A stretch of DNA of 64,000 nt from Otatea glauca (taxonomy: Eukaryota > Streptophyta > Magnoliopsida > Poales > Poaceae). Every line of letters begins with the position of its first letter. The first letter of the stretch is position 1. Position numbers and translations under genes: made by a program. Positions 1 through 9,319 of the stretch are shown here, one piece after another. Where the stretch lies: NCBI GenBank assembly GCA_036346275.1, contig CM070725.1, positions 139,001 to 203,000 on the forward strand. The letters run 5' to 3'. The notes under the pieces were generated by a model, which made no database searches, had not been told where the DNA came from, and saw only the letters and a list, made by a program, of their open reading frames with translations.

Positions 1-215
1 CAAGTTAAAATTTAATGTTTTAACTAATGAGACATTTGAAATAGAAAGGTCATTAGAGATAGCAATTTTACCCAATCCAATTATCTTTCCCTTGCTATTG
101 TCACCAAAAGTGATCTTGTCATGTTGACCACTCCCGACTTCAAATGTGGTGAACATCTTTCGATCTCCGGTCATGTATTGAGTGCAACCGCTATCCAACA
201 GGCAATGTCGTCCAC
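1..215 (-). pseudogene. Sirevirus pol fragment: aspartic protease start
   Basis: On the minus strand this reads LDSGCT (bases 183-198) followed by a GDRKMF segment and a stretch rich in GLGKI-type motifs, the normal copia retropepsin start. DSG is the active-site motif of this protease, which processes the Gag-Pol polyprotein. Only about 70 codons are inside the window. Upstream codons are interrupted by stops, so the fragment is treated as decayed. Confidence 0.7.
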
Positions 216-229
216 CGATTTTGTAGTTC

Positions 230-1854
230 ACCTACAAAAGAAGATCAACCCCTTTTAGGTACCCAAATTTGTTTGGATCCTTAGAGGTTAGTAACCAAGG
301 CTTTGGACACCTAAATGGCATTCTTTTTATGACCGAGTATAGGAGTGCTAACAAATTTTGCAACAATTCTACCATTACTATTTTTCCTAAGAACATAGCC
401 CAAATCATAAATGTTATTCTTAGGAGCTTTACCTAATGGGCAATCATTTGCTATATGTCCCACATCATGACACTTCTAGTAAAGCTTTCCATTAGATTTC
501 ACAAACCTTGGAGCTTTGTTGCTCATTTTCTTACCCTTTTTGGGAATGAACCCAAGACCTTTCTTGTTGTAGGAGCACCATTGATTGTTCAAGATCTTAT
601 CACGGGTTTCCTTACCCTTGAAACACTGATCCAAGCTCTTACTTAGCTTGCTCACTTGCTCCTTGAGCTCATTGTTCTCAACAATTAAATTATCATGAAT
701 AGCAATTGAACTAGAACATGAGCTAGAAGGCATGTCTAAATCATCACATGAAGTAGATACACTAGACTTATATATATAGCATGAATCATTTTCTAGTCTA
801 GGCATATCATCAAGAATATTGCAAGAAATTCCTATATCATTTTAAAACTTTGAATGATCCTTGAGAAGGAGAGTCTCTTGAGCTTCCTTTAGCTCCTCAT
901 AAGAGTCCTTGAGAGAGAGATATTCCTTTCTCAAGGACTTATGCTTGGATTTCTCCTTGCCAAGGTACTCATTCAAGTTCTCAAGCATATCCATTAGCTC
1001 ATCATAAGATGACTCATCATCATCATTAGCTTTTACCTTATGGTCTCCTTTTGCCATAAGACAAAGAGGAGTGACGAATGGTGATGTAGCCTCTTTGATA
1101 GCGACACCGGCAAGGCCCTTCTTCTTGGAAGGGGTGTCATCATCGAATGAGTAAGAATCCGAATACTCCTCTTTGAAATCCCACTCTCCAATGTGGGCCT
1201 CACCCTTACCATCTTTGTGAAGCTTCTTGAAGAGCTTCTTCTTGCCTTGAAATGTCTTCTTCTTGGGTGACTTGGCCTTGTCATCCTTCTTCTTGGGACA
1301 ATGTGAGGCGATGTGCCCCTTCTCATCACATTCATAGCACCGAATGTTAGCGTAGCGGTTATTGCTAGAGTGTTGTCCCTTTTTGAATTTATGAGGGGCG
1401 CTTGAGCTTGAGCGTCTCTTCATAAATCTCCTCATTCTCCTCACGAAGAAAGCCATCTTCGCCTCGGTGTCAACTTCAGAGTCTTCAAGCGCCTCATATT
1501 TGATCCTAAGCATATGTAATTTGGCCTCCTTGACCGAGGATATTCCCTCATGGATTTTCGAGAGGGTAGTCTAAATCTCATGAGCGGTGTCAAGGTTGCT
1601 CACTCGATTGAACTCATCCACGTTAAAGGCTCCAAATAGTGCATTCATAGCTTGAGCATTGAGATGAGAATTTCGCTCTTCTTGATCAACCGTGAGTGTG
1701 AGATTTAATCCCGTAGCGAAACCTCATCAACAATTCTCTATATGCTCGGGCTTATGGCCTTGAGATAAACAGACATGAGTATTTTCCAATACGCATAATT
1801 TGTGCCATCAAAGAAATGTGCTTTTCCTATGGAAACCCCGTCGCTAGCCATCAT
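230..1854 (-). pseudogene. Sirevirus gag, interrupted
   Basis: Gag forms the virus-like particle of the retrotransposon. The start is the ATG at 1854-1852, 37 bases past the primer site. The N-terminal part has the HFFDGTNYAYWK motif typical of copia Gag. An in-frame TAG (1738-1740) follows 38 codons later, where relatives have Trp, and further stops and shifts come after it. A clean open stretch (1513-842) holds the zinc knuckle CYECDEKGHIASHC (about 1300-1340), Lys-rich and acidic segments and a coiled coil. A second open stretch (805-476) continues the coiled-coil tail, and a knuckle-like CHDVGHIANDC follows near 437-470. The order matches the other Sirevirus gag at 28392-30623. Confidence 0.8.
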
Positions 1855-1890
1855 TTACTATCTAGACGGTAAAGCCCCAAAGAGAGTCCA

Positions 1891-1903
1891 AGCTCTGATA
1901 CCA
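1891..1903 (-). other. Primer binding site (tRNA-Met type)
   Basis: The minus strand reads TGGTATCAGAGCT, complementary to the 3' end of initiator tRNA-Met and used by most plant copia elements to prime minus-strand synthesis. It lies two bases from the LTR end, which fixes the inner LTR boundary. Confidence 0.85.
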
Positions 1904-1905
1904 CT

Positions 1906-3420
1906 TGTAGAATCACGGATAACTGACTAGAGGGGTGTATAGGAGGTTTATTAAAAATCTTTGGCTCTAATTGCAATAAAAAAACAAGCTAAGCTAGAAT
2001 TATGACTTTTGACAATTAAAGCCTAAATCGTCTAAGTTTCACTATGTGCACCGACAAGCTAAATCTAAGCAAAATTACAATCCTAAGACAAGATCAATAT
2101 GATAAGCAAGCTAAGAATGTAAATTGCATAACTTAAATACAAGTGATCAAACCACAAGAAGAGATGAATACGAATTTATCTCGTAGCCTCGGAGACTTGC
2201 CGGTCTCCCCTAATACATGTTGAGGTAGCTTGACCAACTCAAGCTGGCTCCTTTGCGCAAATGAGCCTTCCTCGATCACTATGGTTGCTCTTCCCCACTC
2301 CGAGTAGGCGAGCTCCGGCCTTCACAACCAACTGGGCTTTCCCACAATCACCTTTGAGAAAGTCACTGGTTATTTCGCCTCCAAGCCGTCTAGGAGGCGG
2401 CAACCTCCAAGAGTAACAAATCTTGACGCTTGCTTGAGGTCGAATAAGTGTCTAAAGCTCAAACTCCAAATGCAACACTTGAATGCTCCTATCTGTCTAG
2501 AAATGAGAATTTAATGCACAAGAATGAGTAGGAGATTTGCTAGAGCTCAAATGTGTTCAATGAGAGTCCACAAGATACTCTAGTATGTAGGTGTGGGGGT
2601 ATTTATAGCCCCCACCAACAATTCCAAACATTGCGGAGAAATTACATAAAAATTCAGCAAACCTGGTGCTACCACCTATGTAGGGCTGGTAGCACCGGAC
2701 CCCAACCCAATGGTCGAAACTGTGCATTTAATGCATTGACAGTAGCCATTGCTACTGAGGGCCGATGCTACTACCCAACTAGGACTGGTAGCACTCGACC
2801 CATATTTTTCAACCGGTCCAAAAAGGGTGCTTCTCTAGAATTTTTGCACCGGCCAAGGAAATTTGGCAAAAATGCCTTCTCTGTAAAAAAACATACCGGC
2901 CTTTGGGGCCGGTGCTACCACACGAACGGTAGCACCGCTCCCACAAGGCCAGTAGCACCGACCGTGCTGAGACCCAAAGAACACCTCTCTGTAAATTTTA
3001 TGCCAGGCATAAATCTGGTAGCACCGCTCTCACATGGTCAGTAGCACCGGTCATGCTAAACTTTCTCTGAATTTTTAACTTTGACTCAATGCAAAATATT
3101 TATGAATTCAAGTGAGCATGATTTGAACCTTTAGATTTGACCAACCTCAAACTACTAGCCAAGATCCCTCTTAATAGTACGACACCTAATCTAGCAACCC
3201 GATTTTTTCTCCAAAACACCATGATCAGCAAAAGCTATGAAAAGGTCCTTAATTTTATACCTTGGCAATTTAGCTTGATGCGTTGATCTTCTTTTAGCTT
3301 CATTCGTGCCATGTCTAGGACCAATCTATTTTCAATATTCTCAAAGAAAAATATTAGTCCTTTAATCATGAATTTCATTAATTACCAAAATCAAAATGAA
3401 TTGGGGGCCTAAATGCTTCA
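1906..3420 (-). repeat. 5' LTR of the left Sirevirus (1515 bp)
   Basis: The plus strand begins TGTAGAATCACGG and ends AATGCTTCA, so the LTR is bounded by TG and CA. Read on its own strand it starts TGAAGCATTTAGGCCCCC, the same style of start as the other Sirevirus LTR here (TGAAAGTGCATCTAGGCCCC). The part at 2675-3055 is rich in palindromic units. Open frames inside it are incidental. The partner LTR lies outside the window, so age cannot be estimated. Confidence 0.85.
2675..3055. repeat. Palindromic multi-repeat cluster in Sirevirus LTR
   Basis: Repeated cores of GGTGCTACC and its complement GGTAGCACC occur many times, often as facing pairs with short spacers (near 2681-2706, 2741-2795, 2906-2963 and 3013-3052). 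Such clusters are a known Sirevirus hallmark in the regulatory part of the LTR. A role in transcription is inferred, not shown. Confidence 0.7.
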
Positions 3421-3838
3421 ACGACCTCGTTCAATTCGGACCCGATGGAACAACTGAGATATATCGGCATTCGACCCTACTGATAGAGGCGATGGGCATT
3501 GCAAGGGTTGGGAGTAAGACAAATATGAAAGAGTGATGTATGTGCTGAAGGCGCTTCGAGAACAGCTTGATAACATCCCGACAAATATTGCCCATGCGCA
3601 TTCCCAAAATGATGAGCCAAAATCAGCTAATGAAACATAGATTAATCCAACTGCACCACCTGTATCTCGGACAAAGGGTAGGAACAATGCCATGAATGAT
3701 TCAAGACCAGCATGTGCATCAGGAGAGAAGAAATGCACTCGGGCGTGCAACATATGTGGCTTAAAAACAGGGCACAATGCCGCATCCTGTCCAATCATAA
3801 AACAGCCTAATGTTACAAGAGGTAATTTTAGAGTAAGG
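3421..3838 (+). pseudogene. Degenerate FAR1/Mutator-transposase-type C-terminal fragment
   Basis: The plus strand reads KYERVMYVLKALREQLDNIP, then a linker and the zinc knuckle CNICGLKTGHNAASC (about 3748-3792). A CX2CX4HX4C knuckle near the C-terminus is typical of MULE transposases and of the host FAR1/FHY3 factors derived from them. Stops interrupt the frame (for example after SANET), and nothing upstream survives because the Sirevirus LTR abuts it at 3420. It could instead be the tail of another knuckle protein, so the family call is moderate. Confidence 0.4.
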
Positions 3839-5125
3839 GGACTGCAGAGGACAAACCAAAGGTGAGGAAGGGGTGGTGCACGCCACTAAATCTATACTCC
3901 TTTATAATGCACCTAAGTAATTTTTTCTACGTCCACCCTAAATAATGCACCTCATTAGAGATGGCCCAATGTTCGTGCACCCAGCAAAACGTCCCCAGAA
4001 ACTTGCATTCATCAAAATGAACGTCTCGGATCTTTCCTCAGTTTTACTCACCCACATCCGATGGCCATTATTTAGTATGTCTAATCATCCCTGTGGCCCA
4101 CAACAGACCTCCCCCACCTACATATTTGAAAAGAGAGCGAATCAAACAAGGAAATAAATAAGGAGGATCCGCATGCAAGGAAACCAGACTTGAATTTTTT
4201 ACTGTCCAAAATTGTGCGTACTACATATTTGGAAGGAGGGTGAATCAAATAAGGACCAGTGCCGAACCGCAACCGTGACTCCTCCCCGCAGGCGCCGGTG
4301 CCGGCGATCTCGCCGCACCAGTGCCGACCCACTGCGACCGGTCGGCCACCCTTGGCCTTCCCTCCCCCTTGCGCTGGCCAAGCCCACTCTGTGGAAGCTA
4401 TAAAAAAAATAATATAAAATCAGAAAATTCTTTTTTATTTCTCTTTCTTGATTTAAAATCTTTTGGGAGCCCGTTTTCGCCCATTCGACCTCCATTTAGT
4501 TTCGTTTTTCTTTCTAAATTCATTTAAAATTCTAAATTTTTCTTTTATTATTAAGTGTTGTATTCATACTTATCTTCTCATTTAATTGATAAGCGGGTGT
4601 ACTGCCGTTGTAGGTTAGCACAGGCACTATACTAGTAGTCCATGATGACCAAACAGATGATGAAAGTTATCTTGGTATTGATGGAAACAATGATTGTTGA
4701 AGTCTATTTATAACTATCATATGTAAGAAAAACTACTATGGAAAACAAAATCAATGTATTTTTCGATGTCAAATGAATTGGATAAAAAGAAGGGCAAGCA
4801 AAAAACTATTTTTCGTCAATCTGGAGATGTGAATAATTGGAAATATCTATTATGTTCATATAACATTACTTTGTAAACAACTTGTATTTACTATGATACA
4901 TGACAGATAAACCAAAACAACTTCCTAAAATGTGCGGTAGAATCTCGTACAAAAGCAACTTCCTAAACTATACACACAACCCTGAAAAATGAAAATCACT
5001 ATTTAGGTTGAATTTGTCTTTTTCATATCTTTCATATGCGATTGAGTTTTGTCTTCAAATTTTGAGAATTTTTAAAACTTGTACATATGATTTTCACGGA
5101 GTTTCACGATAAGGATGGTTTACAC
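3839..5125. other. Intergenic, no gene seen; one LTR-like fragment
   Basis: No convincing coding region is visible and the short frames here lack conserved motifs. The stretch at about 4400-4560 (TTAAATCTTTTGGGAGCC-like, then a CTAAATTCAT run) resembles bases 26050-26110 of the gypsy LTR relic, so it is probably a small diverged piece of that LTR family. The rest is AT-rich and unassigned. Confidence 0.4.
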
Positions 5126-5145
5126 TATATATATATATATATATA
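5126..5145. repeat. (TA)10 microsatellite
   Basis: Ten uninterrupted TA units lie directly left of a MITE-like inverted repeat pair. Confidence 0.9.
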
Positions 5146-5147
5146 CC

Positions 5148-5474
5148 TTCTACTCCTAGGTGTAGTTACTCTCACAACTGATATACTACCTAAAAAACTT
5201 AAAATACTCATTTATTACTTTGGGTACACTCATATACTAATTATAAATACTCCAATTTGGTACACATGAAAAATTGCAAGGGAGTCCATAATTTTAAGGG
5301 TATTTTGCAAACAACTTTATATTCGCACATAAAAAGAATTATGTCTTAAAAAATATACATACTACCCAGATGGTCTTATATGCTCATATACTACACATAC
5401 ATACTCTTCGTTGCGCGAGATACTCACTACGTTGTGAGATACGGCATAGGGAGTAACTACTCCCAGGAGTAGAA
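5148..5474. mobile_element. MITE-like element with about 24 bp terminal inverted repeats
   Basis: The left end starts TTCTACTCCTAGGTGTAG and the right end finishes CTACTCCCAGGAGTAGAA. They pair over about 24 bases with few mismatches, and further matching tracts lie inward (CACAAC on one side, GTTGTG on the other). The 327 bp size and lack of an ORF fit a MITE. The superfamily is uncertain because a clear target duplication is obscured by the TA repeat on the left. Confidence 0.55.
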
Positions 5475-5967
5475 AAGATACGTCGAAATGGGGTAATATG
5501 GTGTTAGGGCACCATGATTTCAAATGAGCGAATTCAAGATAAATTTGGGTATGTATATTTTTCAAAAAAAATTGTTTTAGGGTATATACACATCTATAAC
5601 AATTCAAATGAATGCATACATTTGAAAAAATATACTTGAATTAAAATATTTTGAACAAATTTAGATCAAATAATATATATAATACATATATATGTAATCA
5701 ACACATACCTATAATTAAACTGCCATAAAAAATGCAACTCTAGTTTGAACTAGTTAAACTAGACATCCAAAAATTATCAAACTTTTTTACACATGATACA
5801 TTGGAGAAATACCCATTTTAGATCATGGTGTCCTGGTTAGTTGTATCACTATCATTGATGACCATCTTTCCACTCCCATTCTTTCGGCTCCTACCTTATT
5901 TGGCACTCCAACCTGCACCAATGGTGCCCACAACACAATGACAGCAGCCACATCTACACAAAATCCG
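5475..5967. other. Intergenic, nothing recognised
   Basis: AT-rich sequence with no conserved frame, no repeat pair and no RNA gene that I can support. Confidence 0.4.
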
Positions 5968-6490
5968 AGCTCCATGTGTGCCTACCAAACCCAAAGCCTG
6001 ATTCCCATTCGCACCCCTTCCTACCACCTTAGACACCTTCTCTTCTTGCACCTCTCGACGCCCCAAAGTCCGCGGCTAGCGTCGAGCCGCTGGACTCCAT
6101 TGCAGGAGGGAGAAAGAGGCTTGGGTGCACTGCTAGGCATGGCTAGTGAGGAGGAAGAAGAGGAGGCTAAGAAGAGCCGGGCAGTGGCATCTAATGGATA
6201 ATTCTAGCTAAAGGGTGCCAGATAAGTGAAATGAAGTGGCGTCCATTAATTCTGCCTCCTTGCGTCCCTATCCCAAAACCAATGTATGTCATAGGCACCG
6301 GCTGCCGCATCCCCACCCTTCCTATTCTCCTCCGCCGCACCCCTTCCTTCTACCTCTTCTCCTCTTGCACCTCACCGCACCCCAAACTCGATCCGCTAGA
6401 TGTTGGTGTCCATTACAGGAGGAGTGAAAGAGGCTTGGGTGCGCTGTTGGGCATGGCCAGTGAGGGAGGAAGAGGAGCAGCTAAGAGGAA
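5968..6490. repeat. Diverged tandem duplication, unit about 310 bp
   Basis: Two adjacent units share a CACCCCTTCC...CTTCTCTTCTTGCACCTC-like block and a block reading GAAAGAGGCTTGGGTGC, followed by GGCATGGC and AGTGAGG. The same anchor appears near 6105 and 6416. Each copy could encode a short peptide (start near 6138 or 6453), but the frames differ between copies, so protein coding is unlikely. Confidence 0.55.
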
Positions 6491-7039
6491 ATTAAACAAC
6501 CCTAGCAAATGTGTTAAGTTAAAATGCTTTGCCTAGTTGTTGCTGGTTGATCGCTTGAATACAAGAAACATGCTGCAGAGAAGACATCACAACATTGGGA
6601 GCAACCTTCATAGTGTGCTATGACACAGGAACTCAAGAAACCTTACATCATCTTTTTTTTGACTTCATTCAGCCAACAATGATCGGCAATGTGGTGGGAT
6701 TCAGTGGGTGCATGACTCTCAATTAACAAACATAATTACACAATCCAAACAGTCATTTCTACTCGCATGCCCTCTGGTGTGATTGACAAGCAGGTTCCAC
6801 ACTTATCCCTTTAACGGGCAAACGGATCCCACTACCTCAAAAGCAAGACGTACTACCATAGGCAGGTTGCACGGATAGCTGATATTACTCCTATATATAC
6901 TTTCTTAATACACATAAGTAAAATTAAGAATTAACAACATACATATTCGATTCTTACAAATTATATACACAATTAACCGTAGGTATAACATGACATAATG
7001 TGAAGTATCTAGAAAAAAAAGGTGCAATACAACAAGGTA
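6491..7039. other. Intergenic, nothing recognised
   Basis: No gene, repeat pair or element end was found between the tandem duplication and the Stowaway MITE. Confidence 0.35.
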
Positions 7040-7294
7040 CTCCCACCTATCATAAATAGTTGTCATTTTGGATATATGTTCAGTCAAACTTTCAAAACTT
7101 TGACTATCAATATCTTTCTAAATATTTAAATTGGATACATGAAAATCAATGTAGATTTGTCTCCAAAAGTACTTTCATAATATTATAATTTTATGGGATT
7201 TTATAAATATATTATAATAGAAATCAGTGGTCAAAACTGTGATTTGAAGACTGTGCAGATGTCCAAAATGACAACTATTTGTGATCAGAGGGAG
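7040..7294. mobile_element. Stowaway MITE (255 bp)
   Basis: Ends are CTCCCACCTATCATAAATAG and the complementary CTATTTGTGATCAGAGGGAG, close to the Stowaway CTCCCTCYG terminus. TA dinucleotides flank both sides (7038-7039 and 7295-7296), the Tc1/mariner target site. The interior is AT-rich with no ORF. Related sequence lies at 24730-24957. Confidence 0.85.
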
Positions 7295-7573
7295 TATTCT
7301 ATTTTAGTGACAAATTCAAATATGCCATAAAATACCCTATATTTAATGGTGGGAAGGGCATACATGATCGTCTAAACTATATGACCGACACGAGGTTAAG
7401 AATAGTTAAGCCGCCCAAAGATAAATTATTGGCTACTTTCATATGATTCATCGTTGGGAAGAAAGCCGCTTAATGCACAAGTCAAGATATACTTTGAAGT
7501 TTGCGAATGAGTGCCATCTTTTCACAATGTAGACTACGGATTACATATTGCATCATGTGCTTAGGCAACTTAG
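7295..7573. other. Left flank of the gypsy insertion, no gene
   Basis: Unassigned sequence. Its last five bases, CTTAG (7569-7573), are the left target duplication of the gypsy element and recur at 18851-18855. Confidence 0.6.
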
Positions 7574-7898
7574 TGTCAAGCGGGCTGTCCAGGAAGGGAA
7601 GAAGTAGAGCAAGGAGATTGGAACAGGTGAGAAGAGAAAAGGCGCTTTCAGTGAAGGAAGACAAATGCTGAAGAAGGGAAACAATATTGACTAGTGGGCC
7701 ATAGGCATATGGGTGTGTTGGTTGTATAAGGAAACTGTACCACGAAAGTATGGGAATAGAAAAATGGCATGAGTCTCTCTTCTCTCTCGCGCGTTCCTCT
7801 TTTCTGTTTCATTCCAGATGATCAAATTTGAGTATGTTTCTATGATAGGATCTTTCTCATGTCAGTAGAGATCTCGTTACCGGTCATGATACATTACA
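7574..7898 (+). repeat. 5' LTR of the Reina-like element (325 bp)
   Basis: It begins TGTCAAGCGGGCTGTCC and ends GATACATTACA. It aligns end to end with 12667-12967 plus 18849-18850. Shared blocks include AAGGAAGACAAATGCTGAAG and TTGGTTGTATAAG. Confidence 0.88.
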
Positions 7899-7900
7899 TT

Positions 7901-7912
7901 TGGTACCAGAGC
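7901..7912 (+). other. Primer binding site TGGTACCAGAGC
   Basis: A tRNA-Met-like primer site with one change from the usual TGGTATCAGAGC, two bases past the LTR end. Confidence 0.8.
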
Positions 7913-8087
7913 AAGGCGATCGCTGGAAAAAAAATTCGATTGAGCCGTAAAATCCCAGAGAAGGGTTCTGCGTTCTCGTGATTGCTTCAATCCGAGTTCG
8001 TATCTATCTGATTTGGTTGGTTCAAGTTGAAGTGACATCACGGCACCCCGAAAGCCTTCAGTACAGACCAAATTGTTGTTAGAATCG

Positions 8088-9237
8088 ATGGGGGAAGCGT
8101 CAGATTAGGCAGAGCTGTGGTGGGTGCAAATGGATGATTGTTGGGAGTCTTTGAAGGCTAGCCTTGACATCATAGTGGAGAAGATCAAGCTGATGGAGGT
8201 GATTCCAACAATTCAATCTCAGGTAGAAGAAAATCACACGGTGATCATGGGATTGATGGAGAAACTTCATAAAACAATGCAAGTAATGAATTAGATTATT
8301 GGGGCTCAAACAAACATGCGACAGGAGGAGGAAGCAAGGTTCATCACACCAAACCCTGCACCAGTGACAACAGCAACACAAGTCAGAGCGCTAACAGTGA
8401 CATCAGTGGGGTTGTTGGGGAGATGCGCCTTATCACCATTGATGTTCAGTTCTACTATTCAAAAATCTAGTCATCAGGCAATGATGCAAGGGACAGAAAT
8501 GTTGATCATGGAGAAGCGACCGCTTATCCCTAAACTGTCATTTCCAAAGTTTGACGGAGGCGAGCCATGTATTTGGAAAGACCATTGTTTGAAGTACTTC
8601 AACATGTACCACATTGATGAATCATTATGGGTGACTGCGGCTGCCATGCTCATGGAGGGCAATGGCGCGATGTGGCTACAAGTCTATTAGGATGAACATC
8701 CACTCGGAAACTGGGAGCACTTCATGGTAGTAGTGGATTCAAAGTTTGGAGCTTATAACTCTCGCAGGTATATGAGAGCTAATTCAGATGAGGCAATCAG
8801 GGAATGTGTTGGACTACATGACTCAATTTGAAATGGCAATGTATAAAGTGCGAGCCTACAATAAGTCATGCACTGAGGAGTTCTTTATGAAACATTTTGT
8901 CATGGGACTTAAGGATGAGTTACGGTATGAAGTGAAAATTCAGTTGCCAGAATCCATTCAAAAGGCATTTCTATTAGCCCAAATTCAAGAAGAAAAATGG
9001 GAGAAATTCAAGATGCGGCCGCAAAGGGCCTTCGGGGTACTTAAGAGTGGTGGTACATATCATGGCTACACCACGGCCGGACAGACTAAAACAACGGTGG
9101 ATGATCTAGGAAAGACACATCAATCAAGAGAGTATCGGTGTGCTTGAGGCCTTTGTTTCAAATGTGGTGAAAAGTATGATCGAGACCATCACTGTAAACC
9201 ACCACCAGTTGTCCAAGCCCATTCTATGGAAGTTTAA
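8088..9237 (+). pseudogene. Reina-like gag, interrupted
   Basis: The ATG at 8088 opens MGEASD and is followed at once by a TAG; more stops come before 8316. The readable parts are 8316-8690 and, in another frame, 8788-9147, with Gag motifs such as KLSFPKFDGGEPCIWK and a retrotransposon-gag core (MTQFEMAMYKVRAYNK). A degenerate zinc knuckle, CFKCGEKYDRDHHC, lies near 9157-9200. The product would be the capsid and nucleocapsid protein. At least one frameshift and several stops make it non-functional. Confidence 0.75.
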
Positions 9238-9319
9238 GAATATCCTGAGCACATTAGTGAAGAGGTATTGCAGATCCTGAAGACATAGGTCGGGAGTTCG
9301 AACAAGAGCAGTATAAACT

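Larger units (their letters stand above)
1..3420 (-). mobile_element. Sirevirus (Ty1/copia) retrotransposon, 5' part, cut by window edge
   Basis: The element is read on the minus strand. It shows, right to left, a 5' LTR (1906-3420), a tRNA-Met-type primer site, gag with a coiled-coil C-terminal half, and the start of pol at the protease motif. The rest of pol and the 3' LTR lie left of base 1. The Sirevirus call rests on the gag layout (CCHC knuckle, an AHIGEW-type segment and a CLMAKG segment, all shared with the second Sirevirus here) and on clustered palindromic repeats in the LTR. The coding part is broken by several stops. The 5 bases right of the LTR are ACGAC, but the matching target duplication cannot be checked. 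Confidence 0.85.

Noticed and set aside
2553..3044. 163-codon open frame on the plus strand
   Set aside because: It lies inside the Sirevirus LTR and encodes only the palindromic repeat units.
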